This document shows positions 1 through 8,963 of a DNA stretch of 64,000 nt, one piece after another. Each line of letters opens with the position of its first letter. Position 1 is the first letter of the stretch. A program made the translations under genes and the position numbers. The stretch covers positions 1 through 64,000 of the forward strand of contig CAWCUF010000005.1 of NCBI GenBank assembly GCA_963798745.1. Direction: 5' to 3'. The notes under the pieces were generated by a model that saw only the letters and a list, made by a program, of their open reading frames with translations, ran no database searches and was not told the DNA's origin. Source of the stretch: Prado023 sp963798745 (GTDB taxonomy: Bacteria > Actinomycetota > Actinomycetes > S36-B12 > CAIYMF01).

Positions 1-41
1 GCGGGCCTTGGGGCGGAGCCATCCCGAGGCGCTGCCCGGGG

Positions 42-200
42 TCAGCGGGGTTGCAGGAGGCGGAGGTGGGTTTCGAGGGCGGTGGCGATGCGTTGGTGGC
101 GTTGCTCTTCGTCGGTCCAGCCTCGCTGCTCGGCGTCGGCGTGCAGGGCTTGGGTGTCGGCGAGTTGGCTGGTCAGGGCCACTATCACCCGGAGGTCTTC
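42..200 (-). pseudogene. C-terminal remnant of an unidentified protein
   Basis: About 50 codons on the minus strand end in a stop at 42 and give a coherent, charged helical peptide containing ADAEQRGWTDEEQRHQ. Upstream of about position 200 the same frame only reads the antisense of the neighbouring transposase, so the N-terminal part is gone. The break lies at the start codon of the IS481-type transposase, which suggests that the insertion, or a later deletion at its edge, cut this gene. I do not recognise the family. Accessory proteins of recombinase or transposase modules often look like this, but that is only a guess. Confidence 0.35.
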
Positions 201-1150
201 GTGTCTCACCCTAACGCTCCCTTGTCGGAAACCGGTCGGCTGCGGCTGGCCCGCTGCGTCGTTGATGACGGCTGGCCGTTGCGCCGGGCCGCCGAACGGT
301 TCAACGTCTCGGTCACGACGGCCCGGAGGTGGGCGAACCGGTACCGGCCCACGGCGCAGCAGGGATGCTCGACCGTCCAGCCGGCCGCGCCGCTGCCCGC
401 ACCAGACCCCCGGCGACGGGAGCGGGTGATCGGCGCTGCGGGTCACTCGCCGGTGGGGACCGGCCGGATCGCCTACCACCTGGGGCTGCACCCCTCGACC
501 GTGCACAAGATCCTGACCCGGTACCGGCTGCCTGCGGCTGGCGTGGACCGACCCGGCCACCGGGGCGCACCGCGCGGCGGCGAGAAGGTGCGCCGCTACG
601 AACGCCCCCCGGTGACCTGGTGCATGTCGACATCAAGAAACTGGGCCGGATCCCCGACGGCGGCTGGGCAAAGGTGCTACGGCCGAGCCGCGGGGCGCCC
701 GAACCGCGCGCAGCCGGCAAGGGCTACTGCTACGTGCACTCCGCGGTCGATGACCACTCCCGGCTGGCCTACAGCGAGATCCACGACGACGAGAAAGACA
801 CCGCGGTCGGGTTCTGGCGCCGGGCGCGGGTGTTCTTCGCCGCCGCGGCATCACCGTCAAGCGGGTCCTGACCGACAACGGCGCCGCTACCGGTCGCGGA
901 CTGGGTCGAAGGCCTTCGCCGCACGGCATCAACCACGGTTCACCAAGCCCTACCGACCCCAGACCAACGGCAAGGTCGAACGCTTCAACCGCACCCTGCT
1001 CGAGGAGTGGGCCTACGTCCGCGCCTATCCCCAGAAGCGGCCGCGACGCCGGCTCGACTGGCTGCACCTCTACAACCATCACCGCTGCCACACCGCTCTC
1101 GGCGGCCAAGTCACCAGCAGACCTCGTGCCCAACCTCCGTGGACAGAACA
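201..1150 (+). pseudogene. IS481-type transposase, frameshifted
   Basis: A DDE transposase of the IS481/integrase-core type begins with GTG at 201 (VSHPNAPLSETGRLRL) and an N-terminal helix-turn-helix (AAERFNVSVTTARRW). The catalytic core follows in three frames. Frame 3 runs to about 590. The first Asp segment (GDLVHVDIKKLGRIPDGGW, then HSAVDDHSRLAY) is in frame 2 to about 840. The second Asp motif (KRVLTDNGA) is in frame 1. The segment RPQTNGKVERFNRTLLEEW with the catalytic Glu is back in frame 3. A further shift near 1105 precedes the family ending (LVPNLRGQ). With at least four shifts no active enzyme can be made. No terminal inverted repeats could be placed, and both edges touch fragments of other genes, so the ends seem lost. 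Confidence 0.85.
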
Positions 1151-1255
1151 GATCAGCGCGTTCGACAGGTTGTGCTCGATCGCGGCGAGGATCGAGTTGC
1201 GGTGCCGGGTGATCTTGGCGGCAGTTCGATGAACGTCGGTACCGGGCAGAATCTC
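1150..1255 (-). pseudogene. ISL3-like transposase fragment
   Basis: The minus strand encodes about 35 residues including TAAKITRHRNSILAAIEH followed by NLSNALI. This resembles the region just before the conserved SNALVESTNTKIR motif of ISL3-family transposases. The reading breaks off where the IS481-type transposase ends, so the fragment looks cut by that element. Both flanks are missing. The family call rests on recall of the motif and would need a profile search. Confidence 0.45.
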
Positions 1256-1471
1256 ACGACCGCCCCCGGCAGATCTCAATGGCCCGTGACAGGCCCGGCT
1301 CCAAACATCCCGGAAGCCATCAGCAACGTCAGACCAACCGCACAGATCCTCGTCCTGGCTCCAGGCCATCACGCTGAGAACATCGACCCTCCCCCTCCAC
1401 CCAATTGGACGCACATCGCGTTCTCCGTCTGGGCGTCACTCGACCTCGGCCCAGTCTCGCGTCCAGTGGAG

Positions 1472-1496
1472 TGAGGTTCCCCCGGAAAAGTAGACA
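1472..1496 (+). repeat. IS3 terminal inverted repeat, orfB end
   Basis: The 25-bp end begins TGAGGTTCCCCC and continues GGAAAAGTAGACA. It matches the reverse complement of 2743-2767 except at a few internal positions. Confidence 0.88.
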
Positions 1497-1503
1497 CACG
1501 GGG

Positions 1504-2430
1504 TTATGCGGCCTGATCGGCCTGGGTCGATCGTAGCTCGAAGTTGATCGGGCTGACCTGACCGATCTTGGAGTACCGCCTGGTGGTGTTGTAGTAGACG
1601 ATGAACTCGTCGATCCCGGCTCGCAGTTCGGCGATCGTGGCGAAGGTGTGGCGGTAGTAGAACTCGTGCTTGAAGATCGACCAGAACGACTCCGCGGTCG
1701 CGTGGTCGTAGCATGATCCGGTGCGGCCCATGGACCGGCGGATGCCGTACTTCTTGCAGGTGGCGATCACGTCCCGGTCGTTGAACTGCCCACCTCGATC
1801 GGTGTGGAAGATGACCCCCGCGCAGTCGTGGTGGCGGGTGAACGCAGCCTGCTCGAGCGTGTCGTCGACCAGCTGCGCGCGCATGTGGTCAGCGACCTCG
1901 TGGCCCAGGACCCGCCCGGAGTGCTCGTCGCGGATCGCGCACAGGAACGCCGGGCCCTCCCCGGTGGTCATGTAGGTCAGGTCCGAGGTCCACACGGCAT
2001 CCAGGTGGCCCTGGTCGAAGTGCCGGTCCACCAGGTCGGGTGGGAACACCCCGTCCCGCTCGGACACGGTGGTGACGACCTTGAACGTGCGTGGGCTGCT
2101 TCCCTCCACGCCCAGGGCGCGCATCCGGGCAGCGACGGTGTTCACGCTGACCGGTGACCCCATCCTCGTGCAGGTCCGCGGTGATCCTCGGCGACCCGTA
2201 GGTGCCCTTCGACTCCTTGTGGTGGGTCAGGATCATCGCGTCGAGGTCGGCCCGGCGCTGGGCGGCTGACAGGTCCGTCGGCTGGCCGTCCTGCGCGCCG
2301 CGCCACCGGTAGTAGCCGGCCCGCGACACCTCCAGCAGGCGGGCCATCCGGGTGATCTCGAAGTTCGCGCACTCCGCAGCCATCAACGCAAACCGCTCTG
2401 CTTTGGTGGATTCGAGGCGAAAGCGGCTGC
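1504..2430 (-). pseudogene. IS3-family transposase OrfB, one frameshift
   Basis: This is the catalytic half of the IS3 transposase (rve integrase core). The N-terminal part reads MAAECANFEITRMARLLEVSRAGYYRWRG down to the G-rich run near 2155. The rest is in another frame and contains the three acidic positions: the first Asp in LDAVWTSDLTYM, the second in FHTDRGGQF, and the Glu in ATAESFWSIFKHEFYYR. It ends ...INFELRSTQADQAA at 1504. The frames differ by a single base around GATGGGGTCACC, so one indel separates this copy from an intact gene. Its normal expression would be as an OrfAB fusion by -1 frameshifting from orfA. Confidence 0.85.
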
Positions 2431-2700
2431 TTTTCCCAGGAACGCCACATCCTTCTCCTGCTCGGCGACCTGCTTGCGCAACCGCAGCAACTCCGCGCGT
2501 TCCGCGGCACTCAACGGCTCAGCAGGGGTCCCCGCCAGGGCGTCCAACCGGCGGCGTTCCTCACGTACCCAGTTGCCCAACGTGGCCTCATTAAACGACA
2601 AATCCCGGGCGACCTCCGCGATACTGCGCCCGGAATCGATCACCCGATGAGCGGCCTCGATCTTGTACTCCGCAGTGAACCTGCGACGACTGCCTGACAT
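2383..2700 (-). CDS. IS3-family transposase OrfA (helix-turn-helix subunit)
   Basis: This is the DNA-binding half of an IS3 transposase, about 105 residues from ATG at 2700. The start is chosen because GGAAGG lies 8 nt upstream; an in-frame upstream extension adds eight residues without family similarity. The N-terminus (SGSRRRFTAEYKIEAAHRVIDSG) and the HTH (SIAEVARDLSFNEATLGNWVREE) are typical, followed by a leucine-rich coiled coil (AELLRLRKQVAEQEKDVAFL). The stop overlaps the orfB region. A GGAAAAG run at 2430-2436 is a plausible -1 slippage site, because the orfB-type sequence (LESTKAERFALMAAECANF) begins in the other frame just after it. Confidence 0.85.
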   Translation of the reverse strand: MSGSRRRFTAEYKIEAAHRVIDSGRSIAEVARDLSFNEATLGNWVREERRRLDALAGTPAEPLSAAERAELLRLRKQVAEQEKDVAFLGKAAAFASNPPKQSGLR

Positions 2701-2742
2701 GACGACATCCTTCCAGCAGGCCACAAAGACCTACATAGACGA

Positions 2743-2767
2743 TGTCCACTTTGTCTGGGGAACCTCA
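2743..2767 (-). repeat. IS3 terminal inverted repeat, orfA end
   Basis: Read on the minus strand this begins TGAGGTTCCCCAG and continues ACAAAGTGGACA. It pairs with 1472-1496 and is followed outside by GAG, the duplicated target. Confidence 0.88.
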
Positions 2768-3046
2768 GAGGGCAGTATCCGAATTTGAACTGTGCCTTGA
2801 AAGTTCAGACGCGGGACACCAGAAGCACGGAGTGCTCGCCGACCTGCAACTGAAGGTCGAGGGGTCCCGAGACCACCTCTGCTAATTTGGCTACCGTGAG
2901 GTGTCGGTGTGGCAATATGGCCGGGAGGTGTATTCCGGGGTCCACGGTGGAGCGCTTCCAAGCCAGGACGCGCCAGGGGCATTGGGTTAGCCGTCAGCTC
3001 GTAAGTGCCCTGAGCCTGTACGTGATGGAAGGGTCCGGAGGGGTCC
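2768..3046. other. Spacer without a supported gene
   Basis: No coding sequence is supported between the IS3 element and the glycosyltransferase. The stretch is less GC-rich than its surroundings and probably holds the glycosyltransferase promoter, but no clear -10/-35 pair stands out. Confidence 0.5.
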
Positions 3047-4048
3047 ATGCCAACTGAACGAGATCCCCTGGATCCCCGAGAGCGTGCATTCGCTCAGCGA
3101 CGAACGCTCAGCATCGCCGTGGCAACGTATCGGCGCCCGGAGTTGCTCGAGACCTTACTTCCTGAGTTGGTGGATCAAGCCGGATCCGTCGCCGCGCAAG
3201 GTGTGGATGCAACCGTGCTCATCGTTGACAACGACCCGCTCCGCAGCGCCGAGGCAGTGGCGCGAGCCTGGCAGTCGACTGAGCCGACAGGCGTGCCCGT
3301 TGTCGAGTACGTGCATGAGCCCACCCCGGGGATCTCAGCTGCCCGCAATCGAGCTCTTGATAGCGCGGCGCTGTCGGACCTCTTGGTCTTTATCGACGAC
3401 GACGAGCGGCCAGGCCCCTCATGGCTGCGAGAACTCGTTGGTACTTACCGCCACTACCAGGCGCCAGGGGTATTAGGTCCGGTGCTGCCGGAATACGTAC
3501 AAGCACCCGAACCATGGATCGAAGCCGGAGGGTTTTTCGTCCGGCAGCGCCGCGAGACCGGATCCCCGATGGAGGTCGGCTTCACCGGGAACCTTCTGTT
3601 GGACATGCGTGTGGTGCGCCACCTCGGCATACGCTTTGACGAGGAGTTCGGCCTCACCGGCGGAGGTGACACCCTCTTCACGACGCTGCTCACGCTAGGA
3701 GCGGGGCCTATCCGCTGGTGCGATGAAGCATACGTCTGGGACCTGGTACCCCCCGAGCGTGCCACACGCCGGTGGGTCCTCAACCGGAGGCTTCGAGTCG
3801 GCACCACACACAGTCGGGTGGCCATCCTCACTGCAACGTCCTCGCCCGCGCGTACCGCACGGCGGGTATCTCTGACCTGGGGTGGTCTGATTCGCCTCGG
3901 CGGTGGAGTAGCTCGGTACGCCTTGGGCGTCATCATTCGCTCGGATCGCCACGAGGCACGAGGGCTCCGTACGGCCGCGAGGGGGGTCGGAATGGCCACG
4001 GGAGCATGGGGCTACGTGAAACGAGAGTACAAGCGCTCGGGTGTGTGA
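3047..4048 (+). CDS. Family 2 glycosyltransferase
   Basis: A predicted GT-A fold inverting glycosyltransferase of 333 residues. Residues 20-40 hold the first strand (LSIAVATYRRPELLETLLPEL). VLIVDNDP follows near residue 58, then a GISAARNRALD segment and a FIDDDERP metal-binding DxD-type motif near residue 107. A second acceptor-side block (GLTGGGDTLFTTLLTLGAGPIRWCDEAYVWD) precedes a basic, partly hydrophobic C-terminus of about 80 residues that could contact the membrane. The start follows GGAGG at 3037. The gene is intact although its neighbours are broken. The adjacent dehydrogenase remnant makes a surface polysaccharide role likely, but the donor sugar and acceptor cannot be told. Confidence 0.82.
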   Translation: MPTERDPLDPRERAFAQRRTLSIAVATYRRPELLETLLPELVDQAGSVAAQGVDATVLIVDNDPLRSAEAVARAWQSTEPTGVPVVEYVHEPTPGISAARNRALDSAALSDLLVFIDDDERPGPSWLRELVGTYRHYQAPGVLGPVLPEYVQAPEPWIEAGGFFVRQRRETGSPMEVGFTGNLLLDMRVVRHLGIRFDEEFGLTGGGDTLFTTLLTLGAGPIRWCDEAYVWDLVPPERATRRWVLNRRLRVGTTHSRVAILTATSSPARTARRVSLTWGGLIRLGGGVARYALGVIIRSDRHEARGLRTAARGVGMATGAWGYVKREYKRSGV

Positions 4049-4226
4049 TGGCCCGTGAGGCGAGACCTGGCGCAATTGCCGTCGATGCCCTCCCTCGCTT
4101 CGGACACCCCACGGCCGGCCCTGCCACGCTTTCCCGGTCGTTCCGCATGCTAGGGCCGCCTCAGGAACTGGCGGCTGAAAACCCCGCCACCACGCTCCGC
4201 GTCGGCCAACCCAATATTCGAGCTAG

Positions 4227-5475
4227 CTAGAGTCGCGTCACGTTCGCGCCGCGCAGGACCCCGCGGGTGTCCAAGATTGGCCGGTCGCAGTTGATTGGAT
4301 TCCAGTTTCCATAGTCGGAGTGGCTCTGCAAGAGAATGACGAGATCCGCGGAGTGACTGGCCGCGTCGAGGTCGGGGACACACACTAGCGTCGACCCGGG
4401 TAGGGACCAGATGGGCACCAGAGGGTCGTGGTACTCGACTGTGGCGCCAAGCTCATGTAGGCGCCTTGCCAAGGGAACTGCGGGAGACTCCCTTTGGTCG
4501 GCGATGTCTGCCTTGTAGGTGACGCCCATAAGCAGGATGCGTGAGCCGTTCACCGGTTTCCCCGCCACGTTGAGCAGATCCTGAGCTCGCCTGGCGACGT
4601 ATTCCGGCATTCCTGCATTGATGTCTTGAGCCAACTCGACGAAGCGGAACTGGTATCCCAACTCAGATCGAACACGGAAGGAGAGGTAGTTGGGGTCGAT
4701 GGGGATGCAGTGACCGCCACACCCGGGCCCGGGAAGAAGGGCATGAAGCCGAACGGCTTGGTGGAGGCGCACCGAATGACGTCCAGAGGTCGATGTCCAA
4801 ATCGTGGCTGAATCGGGCCATCTCATTGACCAAGGCGATGTTCACGTGTCGAAAGGTGTTCTCGAGAAGCTTGGCCATCTCTGCCTCGCGCAATCCGGAT
4901 GCCTGGACGACTGTGTCCACGAACTGCGAGTAGAAATCAGTGGCGCGCTGCAGGCACGAAGGCGTGAGGCCAGCCACCACCTTGGGGGTGTTGCCCGCCG
5001 CCAGACCTGTTCCCCGGGTCGATACGTTCCGGAGAGAAGGCCAGGTGGAATCGAGCCCGCACGCCTGCCGCCGCGTTCGAGGATGGGGCGCACGACCTCG
5101 TGGGTGGTGCCCGGCCAGGTGGTGGACTCGAGCACCACGAGACTCCCGGCGCGCAAGTTCGGCGACATCCTCCGCCGAGTCGATGGCGTAGATCATGTCG
5201 GGCTGCACGCATGCGGGAGAGCGGCGTCGGGACGGCGATGACGATGGCGATCGCGGCGACAGTACTTGCGACGTCGCTCGTCGCCCGAAGGCCGGTGGAG
5301 CACGCCTCGGAATGTCCGTCGAGGGGATGTAGCCAGGTGCGAGAGCCGTCGTCCAGCCGCGAGACCTCTGCGGGTCGCCGTCGAAGCCCATCACGGGGAA
5401 CCCCGCAAGATTGCGGCGCGCGCCAAGCGGCAGCCCCACGTAGCCCATCCCGACGACTACCAATATTGCGCTCAC
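4227..5475 (-). pseudogene. UDP-sugar 6-dehydrogenase (WecC/UDP-GlcNAc dehydrogenase type), multiple frameshifts
   Basis: An NAD-dependent nucleotide-sugar dehydrogenase would run from GTG at 5475. The N-terminal Rossmann motif (VVVGMGYVGLPLG) is followed by frame changes. Recognisable pieces are LVVLESTTWPGTTHEVVRPILE around 5130, NTPKVVAGLTPSCLQRATDF, then LREAEMAKLLENTFRHVNIALVNEMARF near 4830-4890, then CGGHCIPIDPNYLSF with the catalytic Cys near 4710. The C-terminal domain (LLMGVTYKADIADQRESPA) is in frame to the stop at 4227. Pieces lie in at least three frames, so several indels have accumulated. The family oxidises UDP-GlcNAc or UDP-ManNAc to uronic acids for surface polymers. An ISAzo13-like element sits 55 bp upstream of the start and may have removed the promoter. 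Confidence 0.85.
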
Positions 5476-5529
5476 GCGGCGAACCCCAAATCCCGTCGAC
5501 TCCGGCTGAGTCTAGTTCCAGATCGTGCT

Positions 5530-5546
5530 CCTAAGGGCGTGTCAGT
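5530..5546 (+). repeat. ISAzo13-like left terminal inverted repeat
   Basis: CCTAAGGGCGTGTCAGT matches the reverse complement of 6821-6838 with a one-base gap and one mismatch. Confidence 0.8.
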
Positions 5547-5589
5547 GGATAACTGCTGCACATGGTGATTCTCTGGGCGATAATGCGGG

Positions 5590-6824
5590 ATGGCCATTGC
5601 TGCGGACGCGGAGTCGGTGTTGCGGGCGAAGTTCGAGGCGGTGCTGCCGCACCTGGACGAGCGGGCGGCAGCGGCTGGTGATCGCCGCGAGGCGCGTGCG
5701 CTGGGTCATGGCGGGATCGCCGCGGTGGCCCGGCGCCGGGCGCGTCGCGGTCGCGGATCCGGACGGGGTGGCCGAGCTGGAGTCCGGGGCGGCGCCGTTG
5801 GCGCGGGTGCGGCGGGCCGGCGGGGGCCGCAAGCCGGCGACGGAGCCGACCGGGGCTGGTCGCGGCGCTGCTGGCGCTGGTCGAACCGACCCGGCGGGGG
5901 GACCCGGAGTCGCCGTTGTCGCTGGACGACGCTGTCGATGCGCAAGCTGGCCGCGGAGCTGACCGCGGCCGGGCACCGGGTCGCCGGGGACACGGTCGGC
6001 CAAGCTGCTGCGCGAGCAGGGGTTCAGCCTGCAGGCCAACACCAAGACGATCGAGGGCGGCGCAGCACCCCGACCGGGACGCCCAGTTCCGCTACCTCAA
6101 CGACCAGGCCGCTGAGCACCTAGCCGGCCGGGCGAGCCGGTGATCAGCGTGGACACCAAGAAGAAGGAACTCGTCGGCGCCTACAAGAACGGCGGCCGGG
6201 AATGGCGCCCGGCCGGGGAGCCCGAGCCGGTCAAGGTGCACGACTTCATCGACCCCGACCTCGGCAAGGCCAACCCCTACGGCGTCTACGACGTGGCCGC
6301 CGACACCGGCTGGGTCAGTCGTCGGCACCGACCACGACACCGCCGCGTTCGCGGTCGACACGATCCGCCGCTGGTGGCAGCATCGGCCAGGCGCCTACCC
6401 GCACGCGAGCGGCTGCTGATCACCGCCGACGGCGGCGGCTCCAACGGCTACCGCACCCGGCGTGGAAGACCGAACTGGCCGCCCTGGCCGCCGAGACCGG
6501 GCTGACGATCACCGTGTGCCACCTCCCGCCGGGCACCAGCAAGTGGAACAAAATCGAGCACCGGCTGTTCTCCCACATCTCGATGAACTGGCGCGGCCGA
6601 CCCCTGACCAGCCACGAAGTCATCGTCAGACCATCGCCGCCACCACCACCCGCACCGGGCTGACCGTGCACGCCGAACTCGACACCGGCACCTACCCCAC
6701 CGGCGATCAAGATCCCCGACCAACAGATGAAAGCCCTCGACGACAACGGCACCCTCACCCGCCACGACTGGCACGGCGAATGGAACTACACCCTCCACCC
6801 CAAAACTGCGCGTGTTGAAAACTG
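5590..6824 (+). pseudogene. ISAzo13-family transposase, frameshifted
   Basis: The reading begins at ATG 5590 directly after GATAAT (a -10-like box), with AESVLRAKFEAVLPHLDER and EARALGHGGIAAVARR, characteristic of ISAzo13 transposases. Later blocks in changing frames are LSMRKLAAELTAAGHRVAGDTV, then HPDRDAQFRYLND, ISVDTKKKELVGAYKNGGREW, VGTDHDTAAFAVDTIRRWW, LLITADGGGSNGYRTR and HLPPGTSKWNKIEHRLFSHI. It finishes HDWHGEWNYTLHPKTARVEN before TGA at 6822. At least four indels are needed to join them, so the gene is dead. The acidic residues of the DDE core (VDTKKK, TADGGGSN, NKIEHRLF) are still visible. Confidence 0.87.
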
Positions 6825-6838
6825 ACAAGCCCTTTAGG
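6821..6838 (-). repeat. ISAzo13-like right terminal inverted repeat
   Basis: On the minus strand it reads CCTAAAGGGCTTGTCAGT, the partner of 5530-5546. The transposase stop codon (6822-6824) lies inside it. Confidence 0.8.
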
Positions 6839-6944
6839 GATCTGAGCTGAGTCAAGTTCTTCGGACGCCCCTTGTGGTGTTTTCGGGTCAGGCTGCCGCG
6901 GCGGCGGCCTGGTGGTCGGCGAGGGATGTGCGGGGGTGCGGAAG

Positions 6945-7295
6945 TCAAGCCTGGTGCAGGCCATTCGTACCGTTGCCAGCGGCGACGCGGTCGTCTCGCC
7001 CCGGATCACCCGGCGGATGCTCGACCTCGTCGCAGACCGGATGCCTGAACCCAGCGCCAGCACGGAGCGCCGGACCCCAGTCGATCCGCGCGTTGAGAGC
7101 CTCACCCCGCGGGAGAGGGAAGTGCTGCACGCGGTCGCCGAGGGCCTGCCGAACCAGGAGATCGCCGCGAGGTTCGTGCTCTCGGAGACGAGCGTGAAGA
7201 CCCACGTGGGCCGAGTCCTGGCCAAGCTCGGTGTGCGCGACCGGGGGCAGGCCGTCGTGTTCGCCTACGAGTCGGGTCTGGTGCGTCCCTCGTGA
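6945..7295 (+). pseudogene. NarL/LuxR response-regulator C-terminus
   Basis: Only the end of the receiver/linker (SLVQAIRTVASGDAVVSPRITRRML) and the complete LuxR helix-turn-helix (VESLTPREREVLHAVAEGLPNQEIAARF, ETSVKTHVGRVLAKLGVRDR) remain, about 115 residues. The phosphoacceptor receiver domain is missing, and the upstream 100 bp to the ISAzo13-like end at 6838 codes for nothing recognisable. Insertion plus deletion probably removed the first half and the promoter. An isolated HTH could still bind DNA if expressed, but no start site stands out. Confidence 0.8.
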
Positions 7296-7589
7296 CCCGT
7301 GGCGGCGCGCACGCTGCCGGTGCCCGGCTGAGCGTCACCGCGGGGTCCTGGGCCGCACGCAGCTCACGCCGGGGGGAAACCCGGCGATCCAACTCGGCGT
7401 CGACCCGGCGGAGGCGGCCTGGAGTAGGGTCCGGTGCGACGAAGCCGCTGGGCGCTCCACCGACGGAGCTGCCGGCCCACGGCCTCGCGCCGAGGGCACC
7501 GCGCCGGGTGCATGAGGGCAGGGAGGGGTTCTCGTGCAGCACGCCCGCCGATTCACCGGGACAGCGGTCCGCGATGCAAGGAAGCTTCC

Positions 7590-8963
7590 ATGAGCATGGC
7601 CACGCCAGCTGCCGCCCCTGCGGAGGTGGGCCGCACGGATCTGCTCCGGGTCATTGGCGCCTCGGTCGTCGTGGCCATCCCGGTCTCCCTGGGGGCGATG
7701 GGCTTCCTGGCCCTGGTCACCGCGGTGCAGACCTGGGTGTGGGAGACCGTCCCGACGGACCTCGGCTTCGCGAGCCCACCCTGGTGGTGGACCATCCCCT
7801 GGCTCGTCCTGGGAGGTGCGTTGGCCGCAGCCGCCATCTCGACGTTCCCGGGGCGCGGCGGGCACATCCCCGCCCACGGCACGGGCGGAGGACCCACCCC
7901 GCCCAGCTACGTACCCGGCGTGCTCCTGGCCGCGCTGGCCAGCCTCCCCTTCGGCGCGGTCCTCGGCCCCGAAGCGCCATTGATCGCGATGGGCATGGGG
8001 GTGGCCCTCTGGATCTCGCGCGTGATCCGGCTATCTCCCGGCGGCCGGATCGAGGCCCTCATCGGGACCGCCGGATCCGCGGCAGCGATCTCCATCATCC
8101 TGGGCAACCCCCTCACGGCCGTCATCTTCATGGCTGAGGCTGTCGCCCTGATGGGCGGGCCGGTGATCGCGGCGACCATCGCCGCCATCCTGGGCGTCGG
8201 CGTGGGTGCGATCCTGTTCACCGGCCTCGGCGATCTCGCCGGGGTCCAGGCCCAGTCGCTGCAGATCGTCGAGCTCGTTTCGGTCCCCACGCCTGACCTC
8301 GGGGACCTCCTCTGGGCTGTTCCCTTCGGTGTTGTGGCCGCCGTCACGATGACGTTCATCTTCACCGCCGGACTGCGGGTGGAGGCCAGGCTCCATCCGA
8401 TGCACCGGACCCGGCTCATCGCAGCCACCATGATGATTGGGCTCATCGTCGCCCTGTGCGCCTCCTGCTACTCCCTGCTCACGGGCCGAAGCCCGTTCGA
8501 CGTCGCCTCGTCGGGCACCGAAACCCTGGCCGCGCTCAGCGGCGACGCATCGTCGTGGAGCTCCGGTGCGCTGATCGCCCTGATGGCTTTCAAGGGCCTT
8601 GCCTACACCCTGTCGCTGGGTGCCTTCCGAGGCGGCGCGATCTTCCCGTCGATCATGCTCGGCGGCGCCTTGGGATCACTGCTGGCTCCGCTGCCCGGCC
8701 TCGGGCTGGCTGGAGGGCTGGCCGTGGGCATGGCGGCTTTCGCCTCGGCCGGGATGATGATGCCCCTGAGCTCGGTCGCCCTGACGATCCTGCTGTTCGG
8801 ATCCAACGCAACAGAGGTCTTCCCCGAGGTCGCGATCGCCGCCGTGACGGCGTTCACCGTGCGGCTGGCGATCGAGAAGCGCCAGAAGGCGTCATCGATG
8901 GGCACCGGCGCCACGCCGAGCGCTGCGCACGGGTCCCCCACCGAGGGGGCTGCTCCCCGCTGA
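7590..8963 (+). CDS. ClC-family chloride channel/transporter
   Basis: A polytopic membrane protein of 457 residues in the voltage-gated chloride channel family. The start at ATG 7590 has AAGGAAG six bases upstream; the open frame extends further back without family similarity. Key motifs are FGAVLGPEAPLIAMG (residues 121-135) with the gating glutamate in the GxExP loop, then GSAAAISIILGNPLTAVIFMAE, and RGGAIFPSIMLGGALGSL near the ion pathway. The C-terminus ends without CBS domains. Members conduct Cl- or exchange Cl-/H+ or F-/H+. The family-typical serine motif is not obvious, so ion selectivity is open. It stands alone behind the dead LuxR gene. Confidence 0.85.
   Translation: MSMATPAAAPAEVGRTDLLRVIGASVVVAIPVSLGAMGFLALVTAVQTWVWETVPTDLGFASPPWWWTIPWLVLGGALAAAAISTFPGRGGHIPAHGTGGGPTPPSYVPGVLLAALASLPFGAVLGPEAPLIAMGMGVALWISRVIRLSPGGRIEALIGTAGSAAAISIILGNPLTAVIFMAEAVALMGGPVIAATIAAILGVGVGAILFTGLGDLAGVQAQSLQIVELVSVPTPDLGDLLWAVPFGVVAAVTMTFIFTAGLRVEARLHPMHRTRLIAATMMIGLIVALCASCYSLLTGRSPFDVASSGTETLAALSGDASSWSSGALIALMAFKGLAYTLSLGAFRGGAIFPSIMLGGALGSLLAPLPGLGLAGGLAVGMAAFASAGMMMPLSSVALTILLFGSNATEVFPEVAIAAVTAFTVRLAIEKRQKASSMGTGATPSAAHGSPTEGAAPR

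Larger units (their letters stand above)
1472..2767 (-). mobile_element. IS3-family insertion sequence with TIRs and 3-bp target duplication
   Basis: A complete element of about 1.3 kb is delimited by imperfect 25-bp inverted repeats, both reading TGAGGTTCCCC inwards. The flanking bases are GAG on both sides (1469-1471 and 2768-2770), the 3-bp duplication expected for IS3. It carries orfA and orfB on the minus strand, with orfB broken by a frameshift. The intact ends could still be mobilised by a transposase supplied in trans. The insertion lies between the IS481/ISL3 debris and a glycosyltransferase gene. Confidence 0.88.
5530..6838 (+). mobile_element. ISAzo13-like insertion sequence
   Basis: The element is bounded by imperfect inverted repeats, CCTAAGGGCGTGTCAGT on the left and the reverse complement CCTAAAGGGCTTGTCAGT on the right. 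It contains one frameshifted transposase. No convincing target duplication was found next to the ends. It separates the dehydrogenase remnant from a truncated LuxR regulator, whose receiver domain it may have replaced. Confidence 0.82.
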
